This document shows, piece after piece, positions 35,998 to 45,400 of a stretch of 64,000 bases of DNA (its first letter is position 1; every line of letters begins with the position of its first letter). The notes below the pieces were generated by a model that was not told the origin of the DNA, searched no databases, and saw only the letters and a list, made by a program, of their open reading frames with translations. Made by a program: the position numbers and the translations under genes. The DNA lies in contig NZ_LGYE01000002.1 of NCBI RefSeq assembly GCF_001262495.1, positions 672,368-736,367 of the forward strand, in the 5' to 3' direction. This DNA is from Microbacterium sp. GCS4. GTDB lineage: Bacteria; Actinomycetota; Actinomycetes; Actinomycetales; Microbacteriaceae.

Positions 35998-37073
35998 GCC
36001 TGGCGGCCTTCCAGTCGGGTCACGGTGTGCAGGATGGCCCCCGCCGCGTCCGGGCCGATGTCGCCCGACAGCTCGGCATCCGCCAGCAGCGAGTGCACGG
36101 CGTCGAGCTGGTCGCCGACCAGATCGATCGCGAAGCCCTCCGCACCGCATTCCCGCAGCAGATCGCGGATCTCCCCTGCCTCCTGCAGGCTGAGATCGGA
36201 TGCTCCGAAGCGGCGCGCGATGCGGGGCCAGGCGGCGGTCGAGCGGGCGTACGCGATGATCGCCGTCTCCTTGCCCTCGCGGAGGTCGGAGAACGCGTCC
36301 TTGCCGTGCGCCCGGTGGTCGCCGAACACGCACAGCAGGTCATCCTGCAGCTGGTAGGCGAGGCCGATGTGACGCCCGACGCTCGTGAGCGTGCGCTCGG
36401 CATGCGGTGAGGCACCTGCGAGCAGTGCCGCCGCGCGCAGCGGGAGGGAGAACGAGTAGGTCGCGGTCTTGTACACGCTCATGCTCAGCACGGTGTCGAG
36501 CTCGGGGGCGACGATCCCGTGGCTCAGGGCGACGTCGGTGTGCTCCCCCGCGACGGTCTCGAGGATGGTCTGCTCCATGAGCTCGAGCAGCCCGAGGCGA
36601 ACCTGCTCGGGGACGTCGGCGCGGGCGAAGCCCATCACGGCCGCAGTGAGCAGCAGGTCTCCCATGAGGATCGCGCTCGACCGCGCCCAGTGCAGGGCAC
36701 CGTCCTCGGTCGCGCTCGGCGCGCTCGCCGCGAGCGAGCCGATGAGGTTGGGGCGACGGCGACGCGTGAGGTCGCCGTCGATCACGTCGTCGTGGAGCAG
36801 GAAGGCGTAGTGCAGCAGCTCGATGTGCGCGGCGACGTCGATCGCCGCGAGGGGAGGGTCGGCCTCCGTGTCGTCCGTGAGAGCGCGATGGATGTCGAGG
36901 AGCAGCCGCGGGCGCACGAGCTTCCCGCCCAGGGAGTGATCGGCCGCCGCGCGCCAGAGCGCGGCGAACTCGGCGCCGTAGCGCTCGGCGTGATCGCCGT
37001 GATGCGTGAACCGCCGACGCAGTGCCTCCTCGATCCGGATCCCCATGTCCTCGTGGATCGCCGTCGGCGACAT
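35994..37073 (-). CDS. crtE: geranylgeranyl diphosphate synthase
   Basis: A 359-residue polyprenyl synthase. The first Asp-rich motif is HDDVIDGDLTRRRRPNLIG (about residues 97-115) and the second QLQDDLLCVFGD (about residue 255). It makes C20 GGPP for CrtB. The start lies 2 bases after the idi stop; the end overlaps crtB by 4 bases. Its first residues (MSPTAIHEDMGIRIEEAL) are typical for the crtE group of Microbacteriaceae. Confidence 0.94.
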   Translation of the reverse strand: MSPTAIHEDMGIRIEEALRRRFTHHGDHAERYGAEFAALWRAAADHSLGGKLVRPRLLLDIHRALTDDTEADPPLAAIDVAAHIELLHYAFLLHDDVIDGDLTRRRRPNLIGSLAASAPSATEDGALHWARSSAILMGDLLLTAAVMGFARADVPEQVRLGLLELMEQTILETVAGEHTDVALSHGIVAPELDTVLSMSVYKTATYSFSLPLRAAALLAGASPHAERTLTSVGRHIGLAYQLQDDLLCVFGDHRAHGKDAFSDLREGKETAIIAYARSTAAWPRIARRFGASDLSLQEAGEIRDLLRECGAEGFAIDLVGDQLDAVHSLLADAELSGDIGPDAAGAILHTVTRLEGRQA

Positions 37074-37075
37074 GG

Positions 37076-37597
37076 TCAGACCGCCCCGCGGGAGCGGAGC
37101 AGGGGCAGCTGCTCGACGAGCCAGGGGCTGAAGGCGAAGGGCGTGGCCGCGACGGCGGTCGCGAGTTCACCCGGATCGACCCAGGCCCATTCCGCGACTT
37201 CCTCGTCGGCGGGCGCCAGCGGCCCGTCAGCCCGGGCGACGTGCACGGGGCAGATCTCGTTCTCGACTATCCCGCTGGCGTCGACGGCGCGGTACCGGTA
37301 CTCGGGGAGAACGAGGGAGATGTCGGCCAGCTCGAGGCCGAGCTCCTCGCGGGCTCGCCGCTCGACGGCATCCGCGATGGCCTCGTCCGGGCGGGGATGC
37401 CCGCAGAAGCTGTTTGTCCAGACTCCGGCCCACGTGCGCTTGGAGAGCGCGCGGCGTGTGACGAGGAGGCGGCCTGCGTCATCGAGGACGTAGCACGAGA
37501 ACGCGAGGTGGAGGGGGGTGTCGGTCGTGTGGACCTCGTCCTTCGAGATCACTCCGATCGCGTGTCCTTCGGGGGAGAGGAGGGTGACCTCGTCCAT
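37076..37597 (-). CDS. idi: isopentenyl-diphosphate delta-isomerase, type I
   Basis: A 173-residue Nudix enzyme interconverting IPP and DMAPP. The catalytic Cys is in WTNSFCGHPRP (about residue 64) and the Glu pair in AREELGLEL (about residue 85), with the substrate-facing WAWVDP near the end. First gene of the crt operon: GAGGAGGA before the ATG and a divergent regulator upstream. Supplies DMAPP both for crtE and for CrtEb elongation. Confidence 0.95.
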   Translation of the reverse strand: MDEVTLLSPEGHAIGVISKDEVHTTDTPLHLAFSCYVLDDAGRLLVTRRALSKRTWAGVWTNSFCGHPRPDEAIADAVERRAREELGLELADISLVLPEYRYRAVDASGIVENEICPVHVARADGPLAPADEEVAEWAWVDPGELATAVAATPFAFSPWLVEQLPLLRSRGAV

Positions 37598-37694
37598 GCG
37601 GTGTTCCTCCTCGGTCTCGCCGGCGTCATGTCATTTTCGCTAGCTTGGCTAATTATCAACATAACATGAATCCAATGGTGTGTAGCATGATGGC
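37598..37694. promoter_or_regulatory. divergent AT-rich control region of idi/crt and marR
   Basis: A 97-base intergenic region, clearly more AT-rich than its surroundings. TAGC-TTG-GCTA (a short inverted repeat at 37642-37652) and the run GGCTAATTATCAACATAACATG are the best operator candidates for the divergently encoded MarR protein. TAGCAT (37683-37688) is the -10 of marR; on the other strand GATAAT, complement of ATTATC (37654-37659), is a possible crt -10. Contents beyond this are not assigned. Confidence 0.6.
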
Positions 37695-38339
37695 ATGAAC
37701 GACGGAGTCGGCGCCAGCCCCTTGAGCGGGGTGGCAACGAGCGCGCCCGCGGCCGGCGACGCGATCTCCCCGGACGGACTGGCCCACGCGGCCATCTACG
37801 ACGTCGAAGCGAGCGATCCGCGCAGCGTCCTGATCGACCGCACCGGTGTGGCGCCTGCGGACCTGCGGCAGATCGCAGAGCTCATGGGAGCGCTCGGTGA
37901 ACTGCGCGACGCCGAGCAGAAGCTGTCGCTCGCGTCGCGGCGGTACATGCGGCTCAATGAGACCGACATGAGGGCACTGCACTATCTGATCGTGTGCGCG
38001 AACCGCGGGGCAGTGGCCACACCGGGCGGCATCGCGACGCACCTCGGCATCTCGACCGCATCCACGACCAAGCTCCTCGACCGGTTGGAGAAGGGCGGCC
38101 ACATCGTACGCTCACCGCATCCGACGGATCGTCGCGCGCTCGCGATCACGATCACACCGGAGACCCGGCGCGCGGCCATGGAGACGGTCGGCGCGCAGCA
38201 GGCGAAGAGGTTCTACTCGGCGGCGCGGCTGTCGGCTGAGGAACGCGATGTCGTGATCCGGTTCCTCACCGACATGGCGCAGGAGATCGCGCTCCGGGAT
38301 GAGCCGTGGGCCCAGGCCGGAGACGCGACCTCCGAGTGA
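37695..38339 (+). CDS. MarR-family regulator of the crt operon (CrtR-like)
   Basis: A 214-residue winged-helix regulator; the first 55 residues are an extra N-terminal stretch and the MarR domain covers about residues 60-205 (MRALHYLIVCANRG, GIATHLGISTASTTKLLDRLEKGGHI, HPTDRRALAITIT). It is divergent from idi. In C. glutamicum the MarR protein CrtR is placed in the same way and represses crt until GGPP accumulates. Equivalent function is inference. TAGCAT ends six bases before the ATG, a leaderless start, so the repressor may be translated without a ribosome site. Confidence 0.85.
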   Translation: MNDGVGASPLSGVATSAPAAGDAISPDGLAHAAIYDVEASDPRSVLIDRTGVAPADLRQIAELMGALGELRDAEQKLSLASRRYMRLNETDMRALHYLIVCANRGAVATPGGIATHLGISTASTTKLLDRLEKGGHIVRSPHPTDRRALAITITPETRRAAMETVGAQQAKRFYSAARLSAEERDVVIRFLTDMAQEIALRDEPWAQAGDATSE

Positions 38340-38340
38340 A

Positions 38341-38697
38341 TCAATGCGCGGCGTTGTACGCCTCGACGACCGGCGCGGGGATCCGGCCCCGCTCAGACAG
38401 CGAGTATCCGTTGTCGTTCGCCCACGCACGGATCGCCGCGACCTCGGGGTTGCGCGAGGCGCGCTTGCGCGGCGCTCCCGATCGGGAGGACGACCGCGGA
38501 GCGGCGGCCGAGCCGGCGCGGCGGCCGGCCGTGATGTACGGCTCGAATGCCGCACGCAGCTCCTCCGCGTGCGCCGCATTCAGGTCGATCTCGTAGGAGG
38601 TTCCGTTGAGCGAGAAATGCACGGTCTCGCCTTCGCCGACTTCCAGTACGCTGCCGTCGATGTCATCGACCAGCTGATGCACAATTCTTTTCGCCAT
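38341..38697 (-). CDS. lsr2: Lsr2-family nucleoid-associated protein
   Basis: A 118-residue xenogeneic silencer that binds AT-rich DNA in the minor groove and oligomerises. The N-terminal dimerisation domain (MAKRIVHQLVDDIDG..., residues 1-55) is followed by a basic linker and the C-terminal DNA-binding domain with the AT-hook-like RGR (residues 103-105, SERGRIPAPVVEAY). The ATG at 38697 is chosen by family length; a TATTGT -10-like box lies seven bases upstream. It is convergent with marR, one base apart. Confidence 0.96.
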   Translation of the reverse strand: MAKRIVHQLVDDIDGSVLEVGEGETVHFSLNGTSYEIDLNAAHAEELRAAFEPYITAGRRAGSAAAPRSSSRSGAPRKRASRNPEVAAIRAWANDNGYSLSERGRIPAPVVEAYNAAH

Positions 38698-38781
38698 GCA
38701 CAAGACAATACCGCCGACGTCGAAATGCGCCACTCACATTTCGCCGCAATTCGTTTCTCGTCAGCGGATCGAATATGCGCT

Positions 38782-39639
38782 TCAGGGCAGAAGCCCTGCT
38801 CGCCGCGCTTTCGCGACCGCGGCGTGCCTCGTCGACGCATCGAGTTTCGACATCGCCGTGCCGAGGTACGCCTTGACGGTCCCCTCGCGCAATCCGAGCT
38901 GCGCGGCGATCTCGGCATTGGTCGCGCCGAGGGCGGCGCACGCGAGCACGTCTGTCTCCCGTCGCGACAGGTGCACGGTCGGGACGGGGCCGGTCGAGAC
39001 AGCGGGAGTGTCCCCCGCGAGGGCCACGAGGCGGCTCTCCACCTGCGCGATCCGCGCGCGCAGCCCTGCGTCGTCCACCGATGCGGCGATGCTGCGGAGC
39101 TCCGCGAAACTCTCCCGCAGCTCCTCGCGCTGCTGCGGCGCGACCCCGTCGGTGACCGGCGTCGCCTCGCGCAGGCGCCGGGAGACCTCGTCGCGGATCC
39201 GGAGCTCCTCCGCCACGGACTGCGCGACGCTCATGGCCGGGGCCGTGGTGACACCGTCCTCGGGTGTACGGTCCCAGGCGCCGGCGTAGAGGACACCTCG
39301 GGGCCGACCGGCTACCACGATCGGCAGAGCGAGTAGCGTGCGCAGTCCCTCACCGAGCACGAAGACGTCGTAGTCGTGCGTGATCTGCTGGGAGGAGCCG
39401 TAGTCGTTCGTCATCCTCGGCCGCAGCTCGATCATCGCGCGACCACCGAGACCGCGTTCCGGCCGAACCCGCAGCCCGTCGAGGCTGTGCGTGCGGTTGC
39501 CGACGATGCTGGTGACGCTCACCACGCCCTCGTCGATCAGGCCACCGAAGGCGACCGGGAATCGGGTGCGCTGAGCGAGCTCGCGCACCGCCCTGGCGAC
39601 GAGCTCCGTCTCGGATTCGATCCCGGCCACAGTGCTCAC
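38782..39639 (-). CDS. GAF-LuxR transcriptional regulator
   Basis: A 285-residue regulator: an N-terminal GAF domain (about residues 10-145; GGLIDEGVVSVTSIVGNR) and a C-terminal LuxR helix-turn-helix (LSRRETDVLACAALGATNAEIAAQLG, EGTVKAYLGTAMSKLDASTRH). No receiver domain, so it senses a ligand directly. It is divergent from the actP operon and could regulate acetate uptake; this is inference from position. The GTG start at 39639 is the only one available; no clear promoter is seen. Confidence 0.86.
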   Translation of the reverse strand: MSTVAGIESETELVARAVRELAQRTRFPVAFGGLIDEGVVSVTSIVGNRTHSLDGLRVRPERGLGGRAMIELRPRMTNDYGSSQQITHDYDVFVLGEGLRTLLALPIVVAGRPRGVLYAGAWDRTPEDGVTTAPAMSVAQSVAEELRIRDEVSRRLREATPVTDGVAPQQREELRESFAELRSIAASVDDAGLRARIAQVESRLVALAGDTPAVSTGPVPTVHLSRRETDVLACAALGATNAEIAAQLGLREGTVKAYLGTAMSKLDASTRHAAVAKARRAGLLP

Positions 39640-39749
39640 GAGTACCTACTTTCGGGGGTGACGACGCCGTTCCCCGTTTCGTAGCGTCGACCCTACCACT
39701 CGCTCGGCGCGACCGGGCGGGCCCGACGACCATGAGGCAAGGAGGCCCC

Positions 39750-40097
39750 ATGACCGACCACACAACGGGCGATTCGGCAGGTGCGATCGATTACGTCGCC
39801 GTCGAGGAGTCGCCACGATTCCGCACTCTCAAGAGAACCCAGAGATCGTTCATCTTCCCTCTCGCCGCGTTCTTCCTCGTCTGGTATTTCGTCTATGTGC
39901 TGCTCGCCGCATTCGCGACCGATTTCATGTCGCAGCGGGTCTGGGGTGACATCACCGTGGGCCTGCTCTTCGGACTCGGACAGTTCGTGACCACGTTCGC
40001 GATCACGATGGGATATGTCGCTTTCGCGAATCGCAGACTCGACCCGATCGCCAGTGAGATACGCGAGGAACTCGAGAAGGCGCAGGAGGGAGCATGA
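39750..40097 (+). CDS. DUF485 membrane protein (acetate symporter partner)
   Basis: A 115-residue protein with two transmembrane helices (about residues 36-58 and 70-92; LAAFFLVWYFVYVLLAAFAT). DUF485 proteins (YjcH) are almost always encoded just before actP. ATG at 39750 has AAGGAGG 4 bases upstream; it overlaps actP by 4 bases (ATGA), so the two are translated together. Confidence 0.92.
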   Translation: MTDHTTGDSAGAIDYVAVEESPRFRTLKRTQRSFIFPLAAFFLVWYFVYVLLAAFATDFMSQRVWGDITVGLLFGLGQFVTTFAITMGYVAFANRRLDPIASEIREELEKAQEGA

Positions 40098-41701
40098 ACG
40101 TCGAGAGCAATCCGATCCTCAACATCTCGATCTTCCTGGCCTTCGTCGCGGTGACGCTCTTCATCGTGATCCGCGCGAGCCGCAACAACAAGACCGCGGC
40201 CGACTACTACGCCGCCGGGCGCTCGTTCACCGGGCCGCAGAACGGCTTCGCAATCGCGGGGGACTACCTGTCCGCGGCATCCTTCCTCGGCATCTGCGGT
40301 GCGATCGCCATCAACGGCTACGACGGCTTCCTCTACTCGATCGGGTTCCTCGTGGCCTGGCTCGTGGCACTGCTGCTGGTGGCCGAGCTCATGCGCAATA
40401 CCGGCAAGTTCACGATGGCCGACGTGCTGTCGTTCCGTCTCAAGCAGCGCCCCGTGCGCATGGCCGCCGCGATCACGACCCTCGCCGTGTGCTTCTTCTA
40501 TCTGCTCGCGCAGATGGCGGGAGCGGGCGGTCTCGTCTCGCTGCTGCTCGGCATCGACGGACGGGTCGGGCAGTCGATCGTGATCGCCGTGGTGGGTCTG
40601 CTCATGATCCTCTACGTGCTGATCGGCGGCATGAAGGGCACCACCTGGGTGCAGATCGTGAAGGCGTTCCTGCTGATCGGCGGCGCCCTCGCGATGACGA
40701 TCTGGGTCCTCGCGATCAACGGCTTCAACCTCAACACGCTGCTCGAGGCCGCGGTCGCGAACTCCGACAAGGGCGAGGCCATCCTCGGCCCGGGGCTGCA
40801 GTACGGGGCGAACCCGTGGGACTTCTTGTCTCTCGGCATGGCCTTGGTGCTCGGCACGGCGGGTCTGCCGCACGTGCTGATGCGCTTCTACACCGTGCCC
40901 ACGGCCAAGGAGGCGCGGCGGTCCGTGGTGTGGGCGATCTGGCTCATCGGCGGTTTCTACCTCCTGACGCTCGTGCTCGGGTACGGGGCCGGGGCGCTGG
41001 TGGGAGCCGATGTGATCGCCGCAGCGCCGGGTGGGCCCAATTCCGCCGCGCCGCTGCTCGCACTCCACCTCGGCGGACCGCTTCTGCTCGGGTTCATCTC
41101 GGCGGTGGCGTTCGCGACGATCCTCGCCGTGGTCGCAGGTCTCACGATCACGGCGGCCGCCTCGTTCGCGCACGACATCTACGCGAACGTCATCCAGAAG
41201 GGCAAGAAGGATGCCGAGGGGAAGCCCGTCGAGGCCGACCCGAACGCCGAGGTGCGCGTGGCCCGTCGGACGGTGATCGTGATCGGCATCCTCGCGATTG
41301 TGGGCGGGATCGGCGCGCAGGGGCAGAACATCGCCTTCCTCGTGGCTCTGGCCTTCGCCGTCGCGGCGTCCGCGAACCTCCCGACGATCCTGTACTCGCT
41401 GTTCTGGCGTCGGTTCACGACGCGGGGTGCGGTGTGGAGCATGTACGGCGGGCTGGGTTCGGCGATCATCCTGATCGTGCTGTCGCCGGTGTTCTCGGGA
41501 TCGCCGACCTCGATGATCCCGGGAATCGACATCGTGCTGTGGCCCATGAACAACCCGGGGATCGTCTCGATCCCGCTCGGGTTCCTGCTCGGCTGGCTCG
41601 GCACGATCACGAGCCGCACGAAGGAATCGCGGACGCTCGCTGCGGAGATGGAGGTGCGCTCCCTCACCGGATTCGGCGCCGAGAAGGCGGTCGATCACTG
41701 A
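40094..41701 (+). CDS. actP: cation/acetate symporter
   Basis: A 535-residue sodium:solute symporter (SSS family) that imports acetate and related short carboxylates. About thirteen transmembrane helices; family motifs DYYAAGRSFTGPQNGFAIAGD (split: DYYAAGRSF and GPQNGFAIAGD), GVQIVKAFLL-like and the VGTAGLPHVLMRFYTVP loop. Coupled to the DUF485 gene by a 4-base overlap. A terminator follows directly. The GAF-LuxR regulator is divergent upstream. Confidence 0.94.
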   Translation: MNVESNPILNISIFLAFVAVTLFIVIRASRNNKTAADYYAAGRSFTGPQNGFAIAGDYLSAASFLGICGAIAINGYDGFLYSIGFLVAWLVALLLVAELMRNTGKFTMADVLSFRLKQRPVRMAAAITTLAVCFFYLLAQMAGAGGLVSLLLGIDGRVGQSIVIAVVGLLMILYVLIGGMKGTTWVQIVKAFLLIGGALAMTIWVLAINGFNLNTLLEAAVANSDKGEAILGPGLQYGANPWDFLSLGMALVLGTAGLPHVLMRFYTVPTAKEARRSVVWAIWLIGGFYLLTLVLGYGAGALVGADVIAAAPGGPNSAAPLLALHLGGPLLLGFISAVAFATILAVVAGLTITAAASFAHDIYANVIQKGKKDAEGKPVEADPNAEVRVARRTVIVIGILAIVGGIGAQGQNIAFLVALAFAVAASANLPTILYSLFWRRFTTRGAVWSMYGGLGSAIILIVLSPVFSGSPTSMIPGIDIVLWPMNNPGIVSIPLGFLLGWLGTITSRTKESRTLAAEMEVRSLTGFGAEKAVDH

Positions 41702-41714
41702 CGCGGTCCCAGGC

Positions 41715-41751
41715 ACGAGGACCCCGACGGCCTACACGTCGGGGTCCTCGT
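41715..41751 (+). terminator. intrinsic terminator of the actP operon
   Basis: A 14-bp stem (41715-41728 with 41738-41751, ACGAGGACCCCGAC and complement) with a 9-base loop. A T run is only partly present (CGTCT). It also lies 36 bases after the stop of the convergent alkyltransferase gene and may terminate both. Confidence 0.75.
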
Positions 41752-41786
41752 CGTCTCCGGTCCCTGCTGTCCGACGAGCACCGGCG

Positions 41787-42302
41787 TCAGCGGTGGCTCT
41801 CCAGGTCGAGCAGGTAGCGCTTGCGCTCCGGGTGCGCGCCATAGTGCCCCGGCGACCCGTCGGAGCGGACCACACGGTGCACCGGGACGATGATGGAGAA
41901 AGGGGTGTTGCGGCAGGCCGTGCCGACCGCGCGCGCCGCGCCGGGATGGCCGGCGAGGACGGCGATCTCGCCGTAGCTCACGGTCTCGCCCCACGAGATG
42001 GTCCTGATGGTCTGCAGCGCGTGTCGCGTGAAGCCCTCGGCGAGGCGCCAGTCGAGCGCGAGGTGCTCGTGGAACGCCACGGGGGCGCCGTCGAAGTAGT
42101 CGTCGAGCAGTGCCGTGAGCTCCCCGGCCGCGCCGGGGTCCGCCTCCGGCACTGCTCGGAGACGCTGTGCGACGCCCTCGAGCAGCCACGGGACGGACGG
42201 ATCGTCGGCCTCGGAGAGGTCGAAGCGGACGATGCCCTCCTCAGAGAACACCGCGAGGGCGTCGCCGAAGGGCGTCGGAGCGAAGTCGTAGCGGAACGTC
42301 AT
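41787..42302 (-). CDS. O6-alkylguanine-DNA alkyltransferase homologue lacking the catalytic cysteine
   Basis: A 171-residue protein with both the N-terminal RNaseH-like domain and the C-terminal helix-turn-helix domain of Ogt. In active enzymes the motif is PCHRV; here it reads VPVHRVV, with Val141 in place of the acceptor Cys (codon GTG). Other site residues are kept: Tyr110 (VSYGE), Arg124 (ARAVG) and Asn132 (RNTP). Alkyltransferase-like proteins (ATLs) have Trp or Ala there and recruit nucleotide excision repair; a Val version would be a similar non-enzymatic reader, or a lost gene. The ATG follows CAGGAT by six bases. It shares a divergent intergenic region with the large helicase-like gene. 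Confidence 0.85.
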   Translation of the reverse strand: MTFRYDFAPTPFGDALAVFSEEGIVRFDLSEADDPSVPWLLEGVAQRLRAVPEADPGAAGELTALLDDYFDGAPVAFHEHLALDWRLAEGFTRHALQTIRTISWGETVSYGEIAVLAGHPGAARAVGTACRNTPFSIIVPVHRVVRSDGSPGHYGAHPERKRYLLDLESHR

Positions 42303-42487
42303 GACTCCATCCTGGCGTTCCACCCTCGCGCTCGGACCTGCTCCGGGCGGTCGTTCCCGCAGCGGGGGAGAAGCCGACTCGACCGGTCGACTGTGAAGGG
42401 CGAGTCGTACGGGTGCCGCTGCGGGCGCAGAGCGGCGGAAATACGGTGAAACCCGCCCGGGATACCGCCGTCTCGCCGGGTCGCGCC

Positions 42488-42499
42488 TAGGGTGTGAGT
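42488..42499 (+). promoter_or_regulatory. leaderless promoter of the large helicase-like gene
   Basis: TAGGGT (42488-42493), six bases, then GTG at 42500, the same spacing as at about a dozen other genes in this window. No -35 match is visible. It argues for GTG 42500 rather than GTG 42494 as the true start. Confidence 0.6.
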
Positions 42500-45400
42500 G
42501 TGTGGCGACGTGAAGGCAGGTCTGCGGATGACGCAGCGACCGACGCCTCGGTGACCCTCGGCGAACTGCACGACTCCTTGTCGGGTGTCGACGTCGCCCA
42601 CGCGGCAGAAGCCGAGCGCACCCGTCTGCGCGCCGAGGCCGCCGATCTCGGCGGCGCATCGCCCCTCGTGACGTTCCGCGACACAGTCGAGTCCGGCATC
42701 GACATCTCCAAGGCGCATCCGGGCAGTCTGCCCCAGTTCATCACCGGCAAGTCGACCCTCCTCTCCAACCTCTTCCGCGACGAGGTGGGCCTGCGCACCG
42801 CCCGTCTCGCGGCCGAGCGCATCACCGCCAAGAACACGGAGCTGCGCACCGTGCGCGGGATCGAGGCCGTGCATCTCGCGGTGGGAGTCGCCGGATGGCG
42901 CATCGGCGGCGCCGACTTCGCTGCCCCCGTCCTGCTGCGTCCCCTCGCGATCCGCCGTCACCACTCCGATTTCGAGCTCAAGCTGCAGGGGGCCTTCGAC
43001 GTCAACCCCGAGCTCGTGCGCATCGCCCGCGAGCACTTCGGCATCTCGATCGACGCCGAAGCCCTCGCCGCACTGGCCTACGACGGCGGCATCTTCAAGC
43101 CGCAGCCCGTGATCGACAGCCTGCGCACCACGACGCGCTCGATCGACACGTTCACGGTGCTGCCGCGCCTCGTCGTCTCGACCTTCGCCGACGTCGGCGG
43201 GGCGATGTCGCGCGACGGATCGACACTCGACCACACGGTGCTCAACGCCCTCGCCGGACACGTAGGGGATCGCGAGCAGGTCTCCGCACGCCGTCCCGCC
43301 CCGCACCACACGGGTCCGGACGACCGCGCACCCGCCTCCGACAACCTGCTGCTGGACGCGGATGCCGAGCAGGAGGCCGTGCTCGCGCGCATCGCCGCCG
43401 GACATTCGCTGACGGTCGCGACGCTGCCGGGCACCGGTGGCACTCAGACCGTGATCAACGCCGTGGGGGAGCTCGTCCGCAGCGGCAAGCGCGTGCTCGT
43501 CGTCTCGGCGCGGCGCTCGACGCTCGACGGCGTGCGTCACCGTCTCGCAGGCATCGGCCTCGACAGCCTCGCGGTGTCGCCGGCCAGCGTGCGCCGCGAC
43601 CTCGTGCGCGCCATCGTTCGCAACGAGAAGGCCACGGCCCCCAAGGTCTCCGACGTGGACGATGCGCTCGTGCGCCTCCGCACGGTGCTCCGCGACTACC
43701 GCCGCTCGCTCACCGCACCCGTCGCCGGCACGCAGGCCACGGTGCTCGATGCGACGCGCCACCTGACGCGGCTCGCCTCGCTGCCGCATCCGCCCTCCAC
43801 GACCGCGCGACTGAGCGCCGAGACGCTGCGCCGTCTCGCGGATGACCGCGCCTCCGCCGGCGCCGCGCTCGCGCAGGCCGCGCGCCTGGGCGAGTTCCGC
43901 TTCGGGCCGGACGACTCGCCCTGGTACGGAGTCACGTTCACGAGCACCGAGGCGGCACGCGCGGCCCATCAGCTCGCCGGTCGCTTGAACTCCGACAGCG
44001 TGCCCGCCCTGCTCGAGCGCGGATACGCGCTGATCGCGCAGACGCACATGCGTCCGTTCGCGACGATCGACGAGCTGGGGGAGTACCTCCGGCTGCTGCA
44101 GGGCATCCGGGACTCGCTCGACCGATTCAGCCCGACCGTGTTCGAGCGACCGCTGGGCGAACTGATCCAGGCTCACGGCTCCCGGCGCGACGCGCCGGGG
44201 ATGTCGAGCGCCACCCGTCGACGCCTCAAGCGGCTGGCCAAGGAGTACGTGCGCCCTGGCGTGCACGTGACCGAGATGCACGAGGCCCTGCTGCGGATCC
44301 AGACGCAGCGCACCCACTGGCAGCGGTGCGTCGATTCCGGCGTCGCGCCCGAGATCCCGCTCGGCCTCGGCGACGTGTACGTCGCCTGGCAGCGTGTCGC
44401 GGCCGAGCTCGCCGAACTCGACGCCGCGCTCGGACGTCGTGAGCCGCTGTCGACGCTCCCGGTCGCACGGCTCGTCCGCATGCTCGCGGGCCTGGCGGCC
44501 AAGTCCGACGTGTTCGACAACCTCGTGGAGCGCGCGCAGCTGCGCGATCGCCTGGCAGACCTCGGCCTGGAGCCCCTGCTCACGGAGCTCTCGGTGCGGC
44601 ATGTCGCGGAGGACCGCGTCGGCGACGAGCTCGAGTTCGCGTGGTGGCAATCCCTCCTCGAACGCGCTCTGCAGGACGACCGGGCGCTGCTCGGCGCGAA
44701 CACCGCCGTGGTCGATCGTCTCGAGCGCGACTTCCGCCTCGTCGACGAGGCCCACGCGGCGATGGCCGGTCCGTTGCTCGCGTGGCAGCTCGCGAACCAG
44801 TGGAGGATCGCGATCGTCGACGAGCCGCAGGAGTCGCAGCACCTGCGGCGCGCCCTCAAGCAGCCGACCACCACCACCGCCGAGATCGTCAGCTCCGCAC
44901 CGACCCTGGTCGACGTGCTCGCGCCGGTCTGGATCTCGTCGCCGTACCTGGTGCCCGAGATCCCCGACTCCGTCGAGTTCGACACCGTGCTGCTCGTCGA
45001 CGCCGCCGCGGTGAACCTCGCCGAGGCCGCGCCGGCGATCCGCCGCGCCCGCCAGGTCGTCGCGTTCGGCGACCCCGTGACGCAGCGCCCGACGCCCTTC
45101 CACGTCGCGGTCGACCCCGGAGCCGACTGGGAGCCCGAGGTCGAGTTCGACGACACCTCCGTGTTCGAGCGGCTGTCGGAGCTGTTGCCCGTCATGACCC
45201 TCACCCGCAGCTATCGCGCGGGAGGCGAGGACCTCGTCGAGCTCATCAACGACGCGTTCTACGGCGGCGAGATCGTGTCTCTGCCGTGGGCCGGCTCGTA
45301 TCTCGGCCGAGGCAGCCTCACGGTCGACTACGTGGAGGGCGGTGTGGGAGCGCCGGATCCGATCTCCGGCGCTGTCGAGAGCCCCGACGCCGAGGTCGCC

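Noticed and set aside
41787..42302. Active Ogt/MGMT
   Set aside because: PCHRV cysteine is absent (PVHRV); the nearby Cys130 is 11 residues away and not in the active-site position.
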